Origin: Caecitellus pseudoparvulus
Lineage: Eukaryota; Bigyra: Bicosoecida
Reading direction: 5' to 3'
Assembly: GCA_965644315.1 (NCBI GenBank)
Contig: CBFFRQ010000077.1
Coordinates: 62,001-126,000 of the forward strand
Length of the DNA stretch: 64,000 nucleotides
Made by a program: the position numbers and the translations under genes
Part shown: positions 60,601 through 64,000 of the stretch, one piece after another
Position numbering within the stretch: the stretch's first letter is position 1
Layout: every line of letters begins with the position of its first letter
The notes under the pieces: model-generated
Database searches by the model: none
The model's input: only the letters and a program-made list of their open reading frames with translations
What the model was told of the DNA's origin: nothing

Positions 60601-63600
60601 CAGCACGTGCACGCCGCCGCCGTTCACAAACGCGTCGGAGGCAGGTGCGGAGAAATAGGTCGGCGGGTCCGCCTCCTCCACGCCAGGTGCCTGGGACACT
60701 GACATGAGCATGCCCACGCACATGTCCAGCATTTGCCCGTCCCCGCCCGGCGACCTGCCGGCGTCGCCCTCACCGCCGCCCGTCGCAGCGGTGGACTCGG
60801 CTGCCACCATGGTCGCAGCCAGGGCCGCCAGGGCACTGGGGCTGCTCGACCAGGCGGGTGGGTCGGCTGATGTGCCGGTGATGGGGCTGTCGCCCTCGCC
60901 GCCCCGCATGGCGGCCTGGGCCGCCGCCACGGCGCCCGCCTCCAGCCCCTGCTGGGCCAGGAGACCGGCCAGGGTGGCCTTGGTGGTGTCGGGGTCGACG
61001 CTGGCGGCGGCCTGCTGCACGCCTCGGCGTGTCGCAAGTGCCGAGCCCCGCCGCCGGTCCGCCGCGCTGGACGCCTTGCCGGACCGGTGCAGGGCGGCGG
61101 AGGAGGAGGCGGCGGCAGCGACGCCTGCGACCTCGCTGCCCAGCACCTTCCACAGCGCCTCGTCGGCAGCCGCGTCGTCGCTGGTCGCAACTGCCGACAC
61201 CAGGCGCTTGAACTGCTCCTGCCCCGCAGGCCCCGCCTGGGCGGTGGCCACCAGCACCTTGCCCAGCGCTTCGCTGGAGCCGGTCGAGCCGCCAGCACTG
61301 CCTCGGCGACCCACTGCCGCGACGTCGTCAGCTGCGACCTGCGCCATGGTCGCCAGGGCCCCCTGTGCCGCATTGGCCTGTCCCTCAGCGCCAGCGCTGC
61401 GGGCAGCTGCCGAGTTGGACAGCTCGTCGGCCAGGGCCACGAGCTGGTCGCAGCCGCCAGCCGACGCGACCGCCGCCACGCCAGCCCCCGTCGCGCCCAG
61501 GGTGCCGAGGCACTCAGCCAGGTGCTCCGCAGTCAGGCGGGCCTGCACAGACAGCATGTGCGCGCCGCTCTCCCGCAGGCGCTGGCAGCCGTCTGTCAAG
61601 GCATCACACACGGGTGTCAGGCAGGGTGGCTGCGCCTTGGCCAGGGCCACACAGGCGCTGGCAGCTGCTCGCACCGCGACGGCGTGGGGTCGCAGCAGCA
61701 GTTCGTCGTCTGGCGAGCCGGAGGTGGACCCCAGGTGCCGCACCAGCTGCACGAGTGCTGCGCGCAGGGCTGCGATGGCGTCCAGCGCTGCCGTGGTGGT
61801 TGCAGGGTCGTCGGTGGACCCCAGCATTCCGTCAATGGCCAGCAGAGCCGACACCTGCTGTACGTGGTCTGCAAGGGCATCGGCGGCGGCGGTGTCGCCC
61901 TCCTCCGCGGTGGCCGCGTCGCCGGTGGCGCCCTCCGTATTACGCAGCAGCTGCTGCACCTGCGACCCCGCCACGCCCAGCGCCGACAGCGCCGCCTTCC
62001 CCGCACCGGCCACAGCTGCATCGCCACCTGAAGCACTCAGCGCAGCCACCACGAAGTCAGACCCTGCACTGGCGCTGGTGCCGTCGCCCAAGGCACCCGT
62101 GCGCGCTGCGTCGGCGACGGCCTCCACGACCGCGGCGGCGGCGGCGGCATCCCCCACCAGGCCCTCCACGCTCCCCGCCTTATCCAGCACCTTGCCCACG
62201 GTGTCCGCCTCCGCCACAGCGGCCGCCGTGGCCTCATCCCCGGCCACAGCGCCTGCGAGGCGGGCCGCCGCGGCGACGATGGCGCGCTGCTGCTCCTGGG
62301 TGCCTGGTGCGTTGCGGCCCGTGTGCACGTCCAGTGCGTTTCGCAGCACCTCCAGCCCCCCACGCTCCACAACAGCGGCGCGCACGGCAGCCGCGTCGCC
62401 CCCATCGCCCCGCCCCGCCACGGCCAGGAAGCGCAACGCACCCAGCACAGCCTCAGGCGTCGCGTCACCAGCTGACTCATCCAGCCACATCACGGCCGCA
62501 GCGGCTTGCTCCGGTCCACACAACGCCTTGGCCGCTGTCGCCAGGCGAGTCACACTGCCCTCGTCCTGCGCTGCCGCTAACGCAGCTGCGGTGCCAGCGG
62601 CACTCGCCCCGGCACTACGTAACGCATCAGCTGCGGCAGCCTCCTGGGCGCTGTCTGACGCGCCGCCACTGCGCTGCGCCGCAACAGCAGATGCGGCAGC
62701 CGATGCCGCTGCAATGTCAGCGGCAGCGTGAAACGCAGCAGCGGCCATGTCCGCATCCACCTCCTCCTCCGTGATGCCGCACAGGAGAGTGGAGAGGCTG
62801 CCGCCACCCTCCTCGCCGCTGCCTGACGCAGCGATGATGCCGGCGGAGGCGGTGGCGGGGTCGGCGACTGCGACCTGCCGCAGCATGGACAGCGCCTCCG
62901 CCTTGCCCTCGGTCGAGCCCTCCCACGCCAGCACTGTCTGCGCAAACCCGACAAGGTCGGCGGCAGGCACCCCCCCCTCCTCCAGGCTGACCCCCCCTCG
63001 CATGAGGTGCGTCAGCGACCGCAGTGAAGCGCCCAGCAGGCCTCGTCGCACCTCCTCGCTCCCAGCGCCGTGGGCGGCGTTTGCGACCTGCATGACTTGC
63101 GACAGGGCGTCGCCGCCGGCACCGGCCGCCAGCTGGCCAGCGAAGGCGCTGGTGGAGGCAAGGTTGCCGACGCTGCGCACAGCGGTGATGAGGTCGTCCA
63201 GGGCCGCGAGGTCGTCACCTGCGACCAGCGTCGCGACGGAGGGGGCCAGCTCCTGCAGCGCCTGCAGACTGGCGGTCAGGTCGTCTTCGGTGACAAGGTG
63301 CCGCAGCAGGTCGCGCAGGGTCGCAGCGAGCACAGGGTCGCTGTCCTCCGCCGCTGACAGCGCCGTCGACACGCCCTCCACGGCGCCTTGCGACTGCAGT
63401 GCCTTGTAGGCCGCCGAGCCGGGCGGCGCGCCCGTCGCGACGACCTTCAAGGCGCGCGCGACGGCGGTGCAGGGCTCCGACATGGTCGCATCTCCCGCGT
63501 GTGCGACCAGGTATGCGACCAGCTGCTTCGTGCCGCCCTTGGACGTGACGGTGCCTGGTCCAGTGGGGGGCGACACGGCCCCCAGCGCGCCCAGGATGCC

Positions 63601-64000
63601 CGCTGCGGCGGTGACGGCCTGGATGCCGTCGGCGTCGGTGCCTGCGACACGCAGCACCGCCACACACGCCTCCACAGCACCCTTGCCCAGCGCCTCTGCC
63701 GCTGTCTCCGGCATGAGGGCCAGCTCTCGCAGGCCGCCCAGGGAGGTGAGGGTGTCGGGCTCCACGGATCGACCAGCGCGCAGGGTGGCGACGAGGCTGC
63801 ACATGATGCTGGTCGCGGTGCGAGCAGTTGCGACCTCGTCCAGGGCCCCCGTCTCCTCGTTCAGCACGCCGTGGCGCGCCAGTGACTTGGCCGTGTCCAG
63901 CAACGCAGCAGAGGCGGCGACACGCATGGAGGCGGCGCCCGCACCGGACCCCTTGGCGTTGGTGGTGAGCAGAGACACCAGGGCCGCGACTGCGCCCCCC
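57604..64000 (-). CDS. giant armadillo-repeat protein with WW-like and C-terminal PH-like domain, partial (N-terminus off window)
   Basis: The frame is open from the right edge (G-A-V-A-A-L-V-S-L-L) to the stop at 57604, over 2130 codons, so the N-terminus is missing. A GTG at 63978 is not a start. Nearly the whole protein is Ala/Val/Leu-rich armadillo/HEAT-type helices, for example CDALTDGCQRLRESGAHMLS and VLALLAKHEQAFQAVVQYGG. A single WW-like element lies near 60060-59990 (GVFFYTDLSTGEAVWEAP). The last 130 residues look like a pleckstrin-homology domain: LLSGNTMQKWDGKGS, then SIVWLHP, then CCLWVQAEKRTLFLETTVAP and the final helix RRWVDTLKLWMEAY. PH domains bind phosphoinositides or proteins, so a membrane-linked scaffold is plausible. 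No family with this architecture is known to me. Confidence 0.8.
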   Translation of the reverse strand, partial: GGAVAALVSLLTTNAKGSGAGAASMRVAASAALLDTAKSLARHGVLNEETGALDEVATARTATSIMCSLVATLRAGRSVEPDTLTSLGGLRELALMPETAAEALGKGAVEACVAVLRVAGTDADGIQAVTAAAGILGALGAVSPPTGPGTVTSKGGTKQLVAYLVAHAGDATMSEPCTAVARALKVVATGAPPGSAAYKALQSQGAVEGVSTALSAAEDSDPVLAATLRDLLRHLVTEDDLTASLQALQELAPSVATLVAGDDLAALDDLITAVRSVGNLASTSAFAGQLAAGAGGDALSQVMQVANAAHGAGSEEVRRGLLGASLRSLTHLMRGGVSLEEGGVPAADLVGFAQTVLAWEGSTEGKAEALSMLRQVAVADPATASAGIIAASGSGEEGGGSLSTLLCGITEEEVDADMAAAAFHAAADIAAASAAASAVAAQRSGGASDSAQEAAAADALRSAGASAAGTAAALAAAQDEGSVTRLATAAKALCGPEQAAAAVMWLDESAGDATPEAVLGALRFLAVAGRGDGGDAAAVRAAVVERGGLEVLRNALDVHTGRNAPGTQEQQRAIVAAAARLAGAVAGDEATAAAVAEADTVGKVLDKAGSVEGLVGDAAAAAAVVEAVADAARTGALGDGTSASAGSDFVVAALSASGGDAAVAGAGKAALSALGVAGSQVQQLLRNTEGATGDAATAEEGDTAAADALADHVQQVSALLAIDGMLGSTDDPATTTAALDAIAALRAALVQLVRHLGSTSGSPDDELLLRPHAVAVRAAASACVALAKAQPPCLTPVCDALTDGCQRLRESGAHMLSVQARLTAEHLAECLGTLGATGAGVAAVASAGGCDQLVALADELSNSAAARSAGAEGQANAAQGALATMAQVAADDVAAVGRRGSAGGSTGSSEALGKVLVATAQAGPAGQEQFKRLVSAVATSDDAAADEALWKVLGSEVAGVAAAASSSAALHRSGKASSAADRRRGSALATRRGVQQAAASVDPDTTKATLAGLLAQQGLEAGAVAAAQAAMRGGEGDSPITGTSADPPAWSSSPSALAALAATMVAAESTAATGGGEGDAGRSPGGDGQMLDMCVGMLMSVSQAPGVEEADPPTYFSAPASDAFVNGGGVHVLVAALEQNMDNKAYATHLLKLLRSLAVTGSMAVLRELGQDWAMATLSDTVGLYSTGRGGRGRSDVGVDHAVAGRAADIIGLVSRGLSMDEVHLSERGMQAMVVARRTATAAEAEEAAMFETALEALDGKFDPDALNVVTGMALDLVQAINATAPGTTVDPADLLRDPESQPEGLAVTKTLSPDEGVFFYTDLSTGEAVWEAPTVYGDLAQRVTTLHSTVESMGREVEVVDAGVLATLLAATAKIRRCPELTGPIARTIGALIRDSANMAELVAGADSAAAGDATFTCLTQAQVGYVTLGLLCAAIGSEEGMGGTLFLLTRLASLPSIRAPLVRAGALAMLTAHAWAGVSPADVEGGAEPEPGTWLHCASVVKAGASVLTMLALAGADVPGEFLDAALLQALGGAVLAWRWDAAVLRSLLAAVRNIAAVSSKHSYGVAVHVGPALVAFTADASVTDEEQVQNVLTLLAFITKGQHATQFLACGGGGQHLTAACKARAFMEDTSADQAPLLASCFLHVADAESDDPPDGSMDVGAWQPGALRLALAEARAVAALMHLLEEFGSAPDVVMAVCKALASILDDPDVVEAVMAEGVVLVQPLLDALRDFEYDESVVTQALSALISVTECDAACLKFVAGGGVAAVVDALESFASSEDPVIFSLAILSMTCEDDAGLAALRARQGLPVILTALRTWTGMARSVVKQSLRVLQRVCFAEDLMRLVGDEGTPLIIKAVERYMDHPRVVERAFKVLALLAKHEQAFQAVVQYGGIDSITAAVSKHPDDVYLLLEAITTLDQLASTSTEACSIVVDEGGEALVRTIMDVHKAEPELQEACESALITMEALKSLGNAAAANLSSEKAEESESELAAKLAALMKRFDAARHALLSGNTMQKWDGKGSKDVVVRASDDFKSIVWLHPKTHARQGALDIVHILDVHAGPGAKHVVEKKGVFGPKPADPACCLWVQAEKRTLFLETTVAPEARRWVDTLKLWMEAYRAMQGKLA

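Noticed and set aside
60704-62731. 675-codon plus-strand ORF inside the giant ARM gene
   Set aside because: It is an antisense shadow rich in Ala/Ser/Thr/Arg with no domain, opposite a continuous ARM-repeat frame.

Overview
The window is nuclear DNA of a GC-rich, gene-dense, intron-poor unicellular eukaryote, most likely an alga or other free-living protist. The evidence is short GT-AG introns (mostly 66-92 nt) inside otherwise long open frames, and purely eukaryotic families: a CORVET subunit, SRP19, an RNase P protein, SPF45, a DEAD-box ribosome biogenesis helicase, kinesin and DENN domains. A plant/algal-type TOP6A and a family 49 glycosyltransferase are also present. I cannot place the lineage from sequence alone. 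No tRNA, rRNA, CRISPR array, transposase or organellar gene was recognised. High GC produces many long antisense open frames, and these were discarded.

I support 22 genes. In order: VMS1/ANKZF1-like peptidyl-tRNA hydrolase (minus, runs off the left edge), a giant VPS8 (minus), acyl-CoA-binding protein (minus), a signal-peptide ankyrin protein (plus), SPF45/RBM17 (minus), DRS1/DDX27 helicase (plus), an LRR-SAM protein (plus), a PINK1-like kinase fused to an armadillo-like region (plus), a DENN-PDZ-kinesin fusion (plus), MANF (plus), HABP4/SERBP1/Stm1-like protein (minus), GT49 glycosyltransferase (plus), SRP19 (plus), a coiled-coil protein (minus), a spastin-like MIT-AAA ATPase (minus), a PiT phosphate transporter (plus), a giant LRR/cysteine-rich/RCC1-like protein (plus), an Rpp21/SNM1-like RNase P/MRP subunit (plus), a WW-domain protein (minus), a SNAPIN-like subunit (plus), TOP6A/SPO11-3 (plus) and a giant ARM-WW-PH protein (minus, runs off the right edge).

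Gene models were joined by hand, matching GT-AG sites by phase and by continuity of the conserved domain across the junction. Intron positions are therefore inferences. Neighbours are arranged head-to-head or tail-to-tail with gaps as small as 79 bp, and one tail-to-tail pair overlaps. There is no operon-like pathway, but several genes act in translation and secretion: Vms1 on stalled ribosomes, SRP19 in ER targeting, MANF in the ER lumen, GT49 in the Golgi, and VPS8 and a SNAPIN-like protein on endosomes/lysosomes.

The most unusual content is in the domain architectures. A Rab-GEF-type DENN module, a PDZ domain and a kinesin motor share one frame. A PINK1-like kinase is fused to armadillo-like repeats. 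A secreted LRR protein carries tens of cysteine-rich repeats and a terminal beta-propeller. At the DNA level there is a recurrent C-tract motif in both orientations, found in ORFs and in a spliced intron, and a strong preference for GTGCGT-type 5' splice sites.
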